Positions 44,935-53,702 of a stretch of DNA of 64,000 nucleotides are shown one piece after another (position 1 is the stretch's first letter; each line of letters opens with the position of its first letter). The DNA is from an uncultured Clostridium sp. Its GTDB lineage: Bacteria; Bacillota; Clostridia; Oscillospirales; Acutalibacteraceae. A model generated the notes under the pieces. That model was not told the origin of the DNA, ran no database searches, and saw only the letters and a program-made list of their open reading frames with translations. The stretch spans positions 1 through 64,000 of the forward strand of contig CABRLN010000006.1 in assembly GCA_902471875.1 (NCBI GenBank). The letters are read 5' to 3'. The position numbers and the translations under genes were made by a program.

Positions 44935-46107
44935 TTACTCTACCAATTGATTAACTGCACCTTTAAGGCTTTGCAGCGTGTCAGATGTAGGATTCATACA
45001 ACCCTTCACAGGAGGCGAAGCTTGCTTCATACCGCTTTGTAAAAATCTTGTACATAGTAATTCCGTCCCCTCGCCCGACCAACCATAAGAGCCAAAGGTA
45101 AAGAACTTTTTATTTTCATTGTTAATTCCGTTAATCTCTGACAAAGCCTTCCACACACAGTTAGGCAAGCTTTTATTTACAGTGCAAGAGCCTGCTGCTA
45201 TATAGGCAGAACTTTGAATTTTTTCTGCACATACCTGCGGTGATATACTTTGCATATCAATTATTTCTGTATTAATACCTTTTTCTTTAAATTGGTCATA
45301 AACTGCATTTGCCATTAGCTTTGTACATCCGCTTGCAGAAGCATACAATACAACAGCTTTATTATCATTTAACAACTTACACCAATTTTTATAGCTTTCG
45401 AATACCTGCTGTATTCTGTCTGAAATAACAAGTCCATTTGACGGTGCAAGACAGTATATTTGCTTGTCCTCTAAAATAGAAAGCACTGCACTCATCTTAT
45501 TTTTATGAGGCAAAAAATAATAATTAAAATAATTTTTTAACTCGGTATAAAACTGGTTTTCATAAATTAAATCTTCATCTATAATCTTTGGGTCGCAAAA
45601 ATCGGTTGCAAATAAACCACCCGAAAACAGTACGCAGTCATTTTCAAAATATGTACACATACAGTCAGGGGTTGGTGCATTGACACCGGTTATAAACTCC
45701 AATATACTGTTGCCCAGTCTAAGCCTGTCACCGTTACTGACCACCACACAATTATATGGCATATTTAAAATGTGGTCAAGAATTTGCTTTGCTTTTTCAC
45801 TGCATACAATAATGGTTTTAGGATTAAGTTTTAACAACTTCTTTATACTATCACTGTGCTGAGGTTGTACCCTGTTTAATATTAGGTAATCAACTGCACC
45901 TATGTCTGCAACTAAGCCAAGATTGTACAAAAAGTCATCAGTGTATTGACCATGGACCATATCAATTAATGCTGTTTTTCTGTCATCGATAAAATACGAA
46001 TTATATATGGTACCATATTCACAATTTTTGTTAAATCCACTTTTCCTGACAAAGGGTGCAAGCACACCTACATTATATACATTATTGGATATTCTGGTTA
46101 AAGACAT
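44935..46107 (-). CDS. Flavodiiron-like A-type flavoprotein lacking the diiron site
   Basis: A 390-residue protein with the layout of FprA/flavodiiron proteins: a metallo-beta-lactamase-like domain (about 1-245) and a flavodoxin domain (about 248-388) with an FMN phosphate loop YASASGCTKLMA (about 254-265). The six canonical iron ligands are all replaced: His79 by Arg79, Glu81 by Gln81, Asp83 by Gln83, His146 by Pro145, Asp165 by Gly164 and His226 by Asn224. It therefore cannot hold the usual Fe-Fe centre or reduce O2 or NO at it. The flavodoxin part looks usable, so a role in electron transfer or sensing is possible. It lies 23 bp downstream of the GTPase-NYN gene, probably in one operon. 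Confidence 0.85.
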   Translation of the reverse strand: MSLTRISNNVYNVGVLAPFVRKSGFNKNCEYGTIYNSYFIDDRKTALIDMVHGQYTDDFLYNLGLVADIGAVDYLILNRVQPQHSDSIKKLLKLNPKTIIVCSEKAKQILDHILNMPYNCVVVSNGDRLRLGNSILEFITGVNAPTPDCMCTYFENDCVLFSGGLFATDFCDPKIIDEDLIYENQFYTELKNYFNYYFLPHKNKMSAVLSILEDKQIYCLAPSNGLVISDRIQQVFESYKNWCKLLNDNKAVVLYASASGCTKLMANAVYDQFKEKGINTEIIDMQSISPQVCAEKIQSSAYIAAGSCTVNKSLPNCVWKALSEINGINNENKKFFTFGSYGWSGEGTELLCTRFLQSGMKQASPPVKGCMNPTSDTLQSLKGAVNQLVE

Positions 46108-46130
46108 TATTATTCTCCTTAATTCTACGC

Positions 46131-48734
46131 TTATTGAATTTGCTTTATTAAAGCTCTTATTTCGCTTTCTGCTTGAGTTACTTCGGTTAAAAACGCCTGC
46201 GATGACACACGCAAGGCACCGTGACCTAAAATTATAAACTGCTCCAATCCGTCAGAGGTTACAACCCTAACCTTGTGGTTTTTAGCCAGCTTATGAGTTA
46301 CCTTTTCAATATACATATCAGCGGTTTCTGCCTCTTTGGTATATACAACATTTATATTATTTACCTTTTCAACCTCTCGGTGCTTACCCTTGACACGATA
46401 AGCGTCAAACACCAAAATAAGCTGACATTTACTATAACCCTGATAATTACACAAAATATTAATTAAAGTATTTCGTGCTGTGTCAAGATTTTCGTTTGCC
46501 AAGATTTTCAACTTGTCCCACGAAAATATAACATTGTATCCATCTACAAGAAGATATTCATCACCAATATATTTAGAGGTCGGCTTTCGCTTTTTATTAT
46601 TGTTTACTCCAAATTCAGTTACTCTTTTTGACGTAGTGTCGTTTTCTTTATAATTTCTTTTTTTAACAGGACCGTAGGTTTGCTCAAAAATAGACATAAG
46701 CTCTTTATCTTGGGCAAAAATATCGTCACCATTTGTTTCAAATCTTGCTGTTACTCTGTCGCTTGCCCTGAATATAACTTCATCTTCTGTTTTATTTGAC
46801 ACTAAAGCACTTGGTAAGTGCATACAATTTGGTACATTATTCCATTTTACAGTATAACCTGCACCATGAGAGCAAAAAACAGAATCACAAGGGTTGTCAA
46901 CATCAGCATCACAGTCGTAGCCAATGTCAGCAATAACCTCATCTGCATTATGGCACTGCTCGTATCCCTTAAGTAAACACATAAGCCTACCATTTCCGTG
47001 TGTATATTGTGTAACCTCTTGAGTATAATTGCCCATGGTTGAAACCGGAGCAATACCTGTAAGTACAGAAACTTCTCCATTACTTTCAGGAGGATTAAAC
47101 CTGCCATGCATACGCTGAATATCAGACATAGCTCTGCCTATATTTTCATTCGGAACTTCCAGTGTAAACTCATAAACAGGCTCAAGCAATATACTCTGTG
47201 CAGTACGCAAACCTTGTCTTACAGCCCTATATGTCGCTTGCCTGAAATCTCCGCCTTCTGTATGCTTTGGGTGAGATTTACCCGAAACCAGTGTTATTTC
47301 CACATCTGTAACAGGTGCCCCCGTAAGAACACCTATATGCGTTTTTTCGTTCAGGTGAGTTAAGATTAATCTTTGCCAGTTTTTATCAAGTTGGTCTTCT
47401 TTACAAGCGTTTTTAAATATAACGCCACTGCCCCTTTTTGCAGGAGAAATCAGAAGATGAACCTCAGCATAATGACGTAAAGGCTCAAAGTGTCCAACCC
47501 CCTCAACAGTATTTAAAATCGTTTCTTTATATATGATATTTCCTTTGTCAAAGCTTACATCAAAATCAAAACGGTCTAAAATAATTTTTTTAAGAATTTC
47601 AAGCTGTATTTCGCCCATAAGCTGTATTTGTATTTCTCCAAGCCGTTCATTCCATACAACATTTAACTGAGGGTCCTCTTCCTCTAGTATTTTAAATTTT
47701 GCAAGGGCTGTGTGAGCATCTATATTCGGCGGAAGTTCTGCTTTGTAGGTAAGCACAGGCTCTAACAACGGTAAAAAAGAATTTTTTTCTTTCCCCAATC
47801 CGTCGCCTGTATGAGCAAAGGTTATACCGGTAACAGCACATACTGTACCTGCTGTTACTTCGTCAACTGCATTAAATTTTTCACCGGAGTAAATTCTAAT
47901 TTGATTAATCTTTTCAGAATTAATATTGCCGGTACTTTCTAATATCTGACGCACCTTCAGGCTTCCTCCTGTTACCTTTAAAAACGTCAGCCTGTTGCCC
48001 TGACTGTCCTCTGTAATTTTAAACACCTTACCGCCAAATTCATTACTGTAATTTGGCATAGCGGTATATGTATCAAGACTATTTAAAAACTCCTCCACTC
48101 CTCTTAGCTTTAAAGCTGACCCAAAAAAGCAAGGGAATAGACGTCTGTTTTTTATAGCCATTATAATGTCTTGTTTTTCAATAGTATCACTTTCGTAAAA
48201 CTTATTTAACAGCTTATCGTCACACAGTGCAATATTTTCGTAAAGTTCCTGTGCGGGTATATCATCGCTAAAATCAACACAATTGTCACTCAGCTTTTCT
48301 TTTAGCTGAAGCAACACTTTGTCTTTATCAGCACCATCCAAATCCATTTTATTTACATAAATAAATACAGGCACATTATATCTGACAAGTAATTTCCAAA
48401 GCGTATGGGTATGACTTTGTACACCGTCTGTACCGCTTACCACCAACACCGCATAGTCAAGCACCTGCAATGTTCGTTCTGCCTCAGCAGAAAAGTCGAT
48501 ATGCCCCGGTGTATCAAGCAGTGTAAATTCAGTGTTATTATATTTTAATACAGCCTGTTTTGAAAAAATAGTTATGCCCCTGTCACGCTCTAAAACAAAT
48601 GTATCTAAAAAGGAATTTCTATGGTCCACCCTGCCAAGCTTGCTTATGTTCCCTGAGCAATACATTAAAGCCTCTGACAACGTTGTTTTACCAGAGTCAA
48701 CATGGGCTAAAATTCCTAAAGCAATTTTCTTCAT
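46131..48734 (-). CDS. TetM/EF-G-like translational GTPase fused to a Rae1/YacP-type NYN nuclease domain
   Basis: An 867-residue protein. Residues 1 to about 640 follow the ribosomal-protection-protein/EF-G plan: G1 AHVDSGKTT (10-18), G2 RGITI (52-56), G3 DTPGH (74-78), G4 NKMD (128-131), then domains II, III, IV and V. The domain IV tip reads SHPKHTEGGDFRQATYR, not the TetM loop known to displace tetracycline. After a basic linker (about 650-725), residues 727-867 form an NYN (PIN-like) domain close to Rae1/YacP: LLVDGYN, VFDA, TKEAETAD and VTSDGLEQ, with the acidic catalytic positions kept. Rae1 of B. subtilis is a ribosome A-site mRNA endonuclease. A TTG at 48752 is also in frame; ATG 48734 fits the family. 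Confidence 0.9.
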   Translation of the reverse strand: MKKIALGILAHVDSGKTTLSEALMYCSGNISKLGRVDHRNSFLDTFVLERDRGITIFSKQAVLKYNNTEFTLLDTPGHIDFSAEAERTLQVLDYAVLVVSGTDGVQSHTHTLWKLLVRYNVPVFIYVNKMDLDGADKDKVLLQLKEKLSDNCVDFSDDIPAQELYENIALCDDKLLNKFYESDTIEKQDIIMAIKNRRLFPCFFGSALKLRGVEEFLNSLDTYTAMPNYSNEFGGKVFKITEDSQGNRLTFLKVTGGSLKVRQILESTGNINSEKINQIRIYSGEKFNAVDEVTAGTVCAVTGITFAHTGDGLGKEKNSFLPLLEPVLTYKAELPPNIDAHTALAKFKILEEEDPQLNVVWNERLGEIQIQLMGEIQLEILKKIILDRFDFDVSFDKGNIIYKETILNTVEGVGHFEPLRHYAEVHLLISPAKRGSGVIFKNACKEDQLDKNWQRLILTHLNEKTHIGVLTGAPVTDVEITLVSGKSHPKHTEGGDFRQATYRAVRQGLRTAQSILLEPVYEFTLEVPNENIGRAMSDIQRMHGRFNPPESNGEVSVLTGIAPVSTMGNYTQEVTQYTHGNGRLMCLLKGYEQCHNADEVIADIGYDCDADVDNPCDSVFCSHGAGYTVKWNNVPNCMHLPSALVSNKTEDEVIFRASDRVTARFETNGDDIFAQDKELMSIFEQTYGPVKKRNYKENDTTSKRVTEFGVNNNKKRKPTSKYIGDEYLLVDGYNVIFSWDKLKILANENLDTARNTLINILCNYQGYSKCQLILVFDAYRVKGKHREVEKVNNINVVYTKEAETADMYIEKVTHKLAKNHKVRVVTSDGLEQFIILGHGALRVSSQAFLTEVTQAESEIRALIKQIQ

Positions 48735-48938
48735 TAATAAAACCCGTTTCAAAGTTAAAATATTTATTATATTATAGCCTACATTTCAAACTGCAACAAT
48801 AGTAATTAATAAACTTTTCGTAAATTTGCGGCTGTCCGAAAACAAGTATTTATTAATCATACAAAATTACAACTGCATCGGTTGTTTTTGATGTTGCCCT
48901 ATGATAAAATATTTTTGATTAATTAAGGAGAGGTAACA

Positions 48939-50216
48939 ATGGTAATTATTAAAATAAAAGAATTGATTAAACGAAAGTCAAAATCTGCCTTTAATTACAT
49001 AATTACATTTGTAAAATGGGTAATAATTGCAGCAATTACAGGTTTAATAGGCGGATTTATAGGTTCGCTTTTTAGTATATGCTTAAAAAAAGCAAACGAG
49101 CTTAACAACGGAATATGGTGGCTTATTTTTTTAATGCCTATAGGTGGTATTGTTATTGTAACACTGTATAAGGCTTTTAAACTTGAAAACGACCCCGGCA
49201 CAAATTGTGTTATTGAAGCTATAAGAACAAAACAAAAGGTACCGTGGGCAATGGCACCGCTTATATTTATAAGCACAACTCTTACACATTTAGTGGGCGG
49301 TTCTGCCGGACGAGAGGGTGCAGCACTACAGCTTGGCGGCAGCTTAGGCTCGGTAGTAGGCAGAGCTTTAAGACTTGACGAAAAAGATATGCACATTGCT
49401 GTTTTGTGCGGAATGAGCGGTGTATTTTCGTCATTGTTTTGTACACCTGTAACAGCAGCATTTTTTGCATTGGAGGTTATAAGCGTTGGCATAACATATT
49501 ATTCAGCCTTAATGCCCTGCTTAGTTTCGTCAGTTGTTTCTTACTTTTTGGCAATATATATGGGTATAACACCTACAAGGTTTAATATATCAAACGCTGT
49601 ACCCGAACTTAACTTTATTTCACTTATATCTGTAATATCATTAGCAGCTGCTTGTGCAGTGGTAAGTATTATGTTCTGCGTAGCAATGAGAAAAACTCCG
49701 CTGTTAATGAAAAAAATGTTTAAAAATGAATATGCAAGGGTAATTGCAGGCGGTATTATAATAATAGCTTTAACCTTTGCAGTATGTTGCCATGACTATA
49801 ACGGTGCAGGCTCACATATTATTGAACAGGCTGTAAAAGGCACAGCAAAGCCGGAGGCATTTTTGTTAAAAATTATATTCACTGCAATAACAATAGGCTG
49901 TGGGTTTAAAGGCGGTGAAATTGTACCAACATTGTTTATAGGCTCAACCTTTGGCTGTGTACTAGGAGGATTACTAGGCTTAGACCCTTCCTTTGGTGCG
50001 GCAATAGGTATGATTTCACTTTTTTGCGGTGTAATAAATTGCCCATTTGCCTCAATTATGCTCAGCATTGAGATGTTTGGCACACAGGGTATTATACCAT
50101 TTGCAATAGCCTGTGCGGTAAGTTACATGCTAAGCGGATATTATGGTCTGTACAGCAGTCAAAAAATTATGTACTCTAAATTAAAGGCAGAATTTATAAA
50201 TATAAACGCAAAGTAA
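48939..50216 (+). CDS. CLC-family anion channel/antiporter (possibly CLC-F type)
   Basis: A 425-residue CLC protein with about ten to twelve membrane helices. The GREGAA motif (124-129) carries the gating glutamate Glu126, and a GGEIVPTLFIG segment matches the G-x-F-x-P region. The usual GSGIP selectivity motif is replaced by GTNCVIE (87-93); a G-x-N version is a trait of fluoride/proton CLC-F antiporters. AGGAGAGG lies 6 nt before the ATG. No fluoride riboswitch is seen upstream, so substrate choice between chloride and fluoride stays open. Confidence 0.88.
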   Translation: MVIIKIKELIKRKSKSAFNYIITFVKWVIIAAITGLIGGFIGSLFSICLKKANELNNGIWWLIFLMPIGGIVIVTLYKAFKLENDPGTNCVIEAIRTKQKVPWAMAPLIFISTTLTHLVGGSAGREGAALQLGGSLGSVVGRALRLDEKDMHIAVLCGMSGVFSSLFCTPVTAAFFALEVISVGITYYSALMPCLVSSVVSYFLAIYMGITPTRFNISNAVPELNFISLISVISLAAACAVVSIMFCVAMRKTPLLMKKMFKNEYARVIAGGIIIIALTFAVCCHDYNGAGSHIIEQAVKGTAKPEAFLLKIIFTAITIGCGFKGGEIVPTLFIGSTFGCVLGGLLGLDPSFGAAIGMISLFCGVINCPFASIMLSIEMFGTQGIIPFAIACAVSYMLSGYYGLYSSQKIMYSKLKAEFININAK

Positions 50217-50390
50217 CACTAATAGTCAATAAAAGCTATGAAGATTTTTGAGCAGATTTTACGTCAGACGAGTAACATATAGCAGAAATGCTGACGCCTA
50301 CTACAGACAGCTTAAGAAGCATAGTGAAAAATATGACAAAAATATTTATATATGTTTTTATTGTATATTAGTATAATATTACACCAACTA

Positions 50391-50417
50391 CAAAAGGGCG
50401 GATTAACCGCCCTTTTG
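50391..50417. terminator. Bidirectional intrinsic terminator
   Basis: An 11-bp perfect stem (50391-50401 with 50407-50417) and a 5-nt loop, A- and T-rich at the ends. It ends both the CLC gene and the leftward ABC-2 operon. The rest of 50217-50434 holds a possible diverged repeat near 50255 and no gene. Confidence 0.88.
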
Positions 50418-50434
50418 TTATAATTTGTATTATA

Positions 50435-51238
50435 TTATGAACCCGCACTTTCATAGGCAGTTACACCTTTATTCCACACTAAAACGGATATGGTCATTAA
50501 AATAATTGACATTACAACAGTCAGGCCTATATTAAATAACGGATTCTCACCTGTAAGAAAATAGCTTGCAGGATAAAATGCAGTAAATGCAAAAGGAATA
50601 ATATATGTAATTACCGTTTTAATAAAGTTATTATAAATAGTTGTAGGATATTTTGCAAAATCATTTACAGCATAAACAACATGTGTAATTTGTCCGCTTC
50701 GTTTTGTCCAAAAGGCAATAGCTGCGGTTATTGTTTTTATTCCAGTGTATATAAGAGTTGCAAAAGGCAAAACCAGTAAAAACAGCAATACATTTAAAAC
50801 ACTCCACTGAATAGACACTTTACCTATTACTGATGCTATAAGTACTATTCCTACAACTAATTCGCCCAGTGCATCTACCTGAAATTTTTCAACAATTACC
50901 GTAAACAGCGGATTTATAGGGCGAGTAAGATATTTGTCAAACTCTCCCTTTGCAACAATAGAGTAACCTATCATCCACAAGTTGTCGCAGAATAAATGGT
51001 CTATTGCCTTTGGCAAAAGTGAAAAGCCATATATGAAAATAATTTCATCATACGTCCAGCCCTTTAGCTGTGGTATCTGGCTAAAAATAATCCATAAAAA
51101 AGCAATGTTAATTGCTTGACTAAGCAAAAAGCTAAATGCACCTGTTAAAAAATCAATTTTATACTCCATCATCTTTTTTAAATCCTGTGCAATAAAAATA
51201 CGATGCATTTTTAACATTCGCTTTAAAGTTTTAAACAT
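50435..51238 (-). CDS. ABC-2 type permease, second subunit
   Basis: A 267-residue membrane protein with six hydrophobic segments, of the ABC-2 (DUF990-like) permease group. It has a short basic N-terminus (LKRMLKMHR) before TM1 and a mid-protein motif GEFDKYLTRPINPLF typical of the family. It should pair with the 51273 product as the channel for the ATPase at 52084. It is the last gene of the operon, 34 bp after its partner. Confidence 0.88.
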   Translation of the reverse strand: MFKTLKRMLKMHRIFIAQDLKKMMEYKIDFLTGAFSFLLSQAINIAFLWIIFSQIPQLKGWTYDEIIFIYGFSLLPKAIDHLFCDNLWMIGYSIVAKGEFDKYLTRPINPLFTVIVEKFQVDALGELVVGIVLIASVIGKVSIQWSVLNVLLFLLVLPFATLIYTGIKTITAAIAFWTKRSGQITHVVYAVNDFAKYPTTIYNNFIKTVITYIIPFAFTAFYPASYFLTGENPLFNIGLTVVMSIILMTISVLVWNKGVTAYESAGS

Positions 51239-51272
51239 ATATGTAAACCTCCCTTATATTTTTATCATAATA

Positions 51273-52091
51273 TTAACCACCTTGTACAGCAAGTCTTTTT
51301 ATAGCGGCTTTCCAAATTGCCTTGCTTAACAGCCAAAAAGCAAAAAGCCAAAACAATTGCAGCACCATAAGTCCCAAGGATTTTTCAATAGAATACATAT
51401 CCATATAAATCATTACAGGAGTATAACTTAGTGACGAGAATGGTAAAAATGTTAATATGTCCTTCAGAAGCTGCGGCATAAACGCAAGAGGAATAGTTGC
51501 ACCTGATAAAAAATCAACTATAACCTCTTTAAGAATATTGGAGCCCCACAAATTTTTTAGAAAAAACGCCATAAATCCATAACATACATTAAAATAAAAG
51601 GATATTAAATATGCTATAACAATACTCACCAAAAACATAACAAAATTAATCGGTTTAAACATAAATGAACCTGTCATAAAAAATTTGTAAAGCTCAACAC
51701 CTACACAAATGGGTACAAGCACTACTATTGTAACCATTATTTTATTGCCAAGCTCCTGAAAAAGAAATGTCATGTCAAAGCTTACGGGCTTTATCATTCG
51801 CATTGCAATAGAACCATCTCTTATTTCTTCACCTACCGCATAAGCCCCCTCGCTGTAGGTTAAATAACCTGCCAAAAAGGTAATAAACAAATAAATTGTC
51901 ATATCTATCATAGAAAAGCCCATAAATGTAGAACTGTCCGAGCTTTCAAAAACCGCTTGCCATACAAAAAACATTATAAAGCACTTAAACATTTCACCAA
52001 GCAAAAAGCAAAAAAAGTTAAACCTGTATGCCATTGACATTTGTATGCCGGCACGGGTAAAGGGAGTATATATTTTTAAAAATCTACTCAT
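51273..52091 (-). CDS. ABC-2 type permease, first subunit
   Basis: A 272-residue six-helix permease related to the 50435 product (motif GSIAMRMIKPVSFDM corresponds to its RPINPLF region). It overlaps the ATPase gene by 8 bp. Two unequal permeases plus one ATPase make an exporter of the daunorubicin-type ABC-2 class; the substrate is unknown. Confidence 0.88.
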   Translation of the reverse strand: MSRFLKIYTPFTRAGIQMSMAYRFNFFCFLLGEMFKCFIMFFVWQAVFESSDSSTFMGFSMIDMTIYLFITFLAGYLTYSEGAYAVGEEIRDGSIAMRMIKPVSFDMTFLFQELGNKIMVTIVVLVPICVGVELYKFFMTGSFMFKPINFVMFLVSIVIAYLISFYFNVCYGFMAFFLKNLWGSNILKEVIVDFLSGATIPLAFMPQLLKDILTFLPFSSLSYTPVMIYMDMYSIEKSLGLMVLQLFWLFAFWLLSKAIWKAAIKRLAVQGG

Positions 52092-53103
52092 TTTCTGCTA
52101 CCCCCTCCTTGTACAATCTTCTTATAATTTCTTCAATATCAGCGTCCTTTACATTTATATCTTTAATATTTACACATTGCAGTGTGTAACTTAAAATATC
52201 CGCCACGGCTATTTTATCGCTATTGAATTTTACCGATACATTTACACCGTCGTTTGTAACTGTAATATCATCTTGTGCAACATTAAAATGCTGTATGTAT
52301 TTAAGTTTGCTTTCAATATGGCTTACATTGTCGGTTTCAAAGCAAAGCTCACGCATTTGGCCGTATTTACTTTTTAATTCGTGCAAATTACCGTCAAAAA
52401 CATTTTTCCCTTTATCAATCATAACAATACGTTTACACAAAAGCTCAATATCACTTAGGTCATGGGTAGTAAGAATAACCGTTGTTTTTTCTTCTTTATT
52501 AATTTTTGCAATAGCCTTTCTTATGTTGTCCTTAACCACAACATCAAGACCAATAGTAGGCTCGTCTAAAAACAAAACCTTAGGACTATGCAACAGCGAC
52601 GCCGCAATGTCTGCACGCATACGCTGACCAAGCGACAGTGTACGCACAGGACTTTTTATAAATGTCTGTAAGTCTAACACTTCATTTAAAAAGTCCATTC
52701 TTTGCTTAAATTTGCTGTCAGACACCTCATAAATTTCTTTTAATACACTATAGGTTTCTACCAGTGGTAAATCCCACCACAACTGGGTTCTTTGTCCAAA
52801 AACAACGCCAATTTCTCTTACATAGTTTTTTCTGTCCTTTTGTGGAATTTTACCGTTAATGGTGCAAGTACCCGACGTAGGTGTAAGAATACCCGTAAGC
52901 ATTTTTATTACAGTAGATTTTCCTGCACCATTAGGACCGATAAAACCCAGAATTTCACCCTCGGGTACAGTAAAACTGACATTGTCAACAGCCGTAATAA
53001 TTTCTGACTTTGGGTTAAAAAGTGATTTTACACTACCCATTATTCCGGGTTGCTTAACCACCTTTTTAAATTGTTTAGTAATATTATCTACCAGAATCAT
53101 CAT
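52084..53103 (-). CDS. ABC transporter ATPase of an ABC-2 exporter
   Basis: A 339-residue ATPase. Walker A GPNGAGKST (about 56-64), signature LSLGQRMRADIA (about 155), Walker B FLDEPTIGLD (about 179-188) and the H-loop TTHDLSD are all intact. A C-terminal extension of about 95 residues (DUF4162-like) follows the core, as in drug and polysaccharide ABC-2 exporters. It is the first gene after a long leader with a terminator, so expression is probably conditional. Confidence 0.93.
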   Translation of the reverse strand: MMILVDNITKQFKKVVKQPGIMGSVKSLFNPKSEIITAVDNVSFTVPEGEILGFIGPNGAGKSTVIKMLTGILTPTSGTCTINGKIPQKDRKNYVREIGVVFGQRTQLWWDLPLVETYSVLKEIYEVSDSKFKQRMDFLNEVLDLQTFIKSPVRTLSLGQRMRADIAASLLHSPKVLFLDEPTIGLDVVVKDNIRKAIAKINKEEKTTVILTTHDLSDIELLCKRIVMIDKGKNVFDGNLHELKSKYGQMRELCFETDNVSHIESKLKYIQHFNVAQDDITVTNDGVNVSVKFNSDKIAVADILSYTLQCVNIKDINVKDADIEEIIRRLYKEGVAENE

Positions 53104-53550
53104 TTTCCCTCTTTTCTTTCTCTCAGGTTACAAAATTGCTATATAACAAAAAAGCAGAGTATCTGTAAATACAAATACTCTGCATATAATTGTCACATTA
53201 ACAAGCCACAGCCACAACTGCACCTATGTTATTACAGTTTATAGCTTAACCTATATTATAAAAACCGATTAGAATTATATGTATATAGTATTTGAACAGA
53301 CAAATCTCACACAATACAATAAGCACTGTGTGTATTTTTAACAGGAATAAACCTGCACATAACAAAATTCATATAACAACAAAGCAACAGCTTTCATTGG
53401 GTGAAACCATTACTTAGCAATATATGCAATTAAGTTAAATAATAAGTCTTATTCAACAACTATAAACAAACTAATCATCCTTTCGTTATATACAAATTCT
53501 TAATTAAAACGGTTGAATTTTTGACTTTTTAAATAAGAATTGTAAAAGCT
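53104..53550 (-). promoter_or_regulatory. Attenuator-like leader RNA of the ABC-2 exporter operon
   Basis: A transcript from the promoter at 53585-53557 would run about 440 nt before the ATPase gene and meet a terminator (53183-53148) on the way. Bases 53294-53287 of the RNA (CAAATACT) are an exact complement of 53179-53172 in the terminator's 5' arm and could form an antiterminator. A 19-codon ORF (53397-53338, no clear ribosome-binding site) could be a leader peptide. Further hairpins include CAGG/CCTG around 53355-53342. It matches no riboswitch class or T-box that I know. A stand-alone ncRNA is the alternative. Confidence 0.5.
53148..53183 (-). terminator. Terminator in the ABC-2 operon leader
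   Basis: A 9-bp perfect stem (53154-53162 with 53175-53183) and a 12-nt loop, followed leftward by six U. It lies 45 bp before the first codon of the ATPase gene, upstream rather than downstream of it. Confidence 0.82.
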
Positions 53551-53556
53551 GTTTTA

Positions 53557-53585
53557 ATAATACTATATAAAATTTTCTATGTCAA
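53557..53585 (-). promoter_or_regulatory. Promoter of the ABC-2 operon leader
   Basis: Reading leftward, perfect TTGACA (53585-53580), a 17-bp spacer and TATTAT (53562-53557). The remaining bases to 53702 hold nothing recognisable. Confidence 0.8.
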
Positions 53586-53702
53586 GAGATTTCATAAATC
53601 TGCGAAAAATGTAGAAATAAAATATATGAGGATTGCACTACTTATTTGGCAGCGTAACACCTATAATTTATACAGTAAAAATATTATCAATACTGTTTGT
53701 AA

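Noticed and set aside
46131..48734. Tetracycline resistance gene
   Set aside because: The domain IV loop differs from TetM/TetO, and a nuclease domain is fused, so resistance should not be claimed from family resemblance.
48780..48938. Fluoride riboswitch upstream of the CLC gene
   Set aside because: The conserved fluoride-aptamer blocks are not found on the plus strand before the gene.
53104..53550. T-box or known riboswitch before the ABC-2 operon
   Set aside because: No T-box sequence (AGGGTGG-type) or recognised aptamer core is present, so it is reported only as an unassigned leader.
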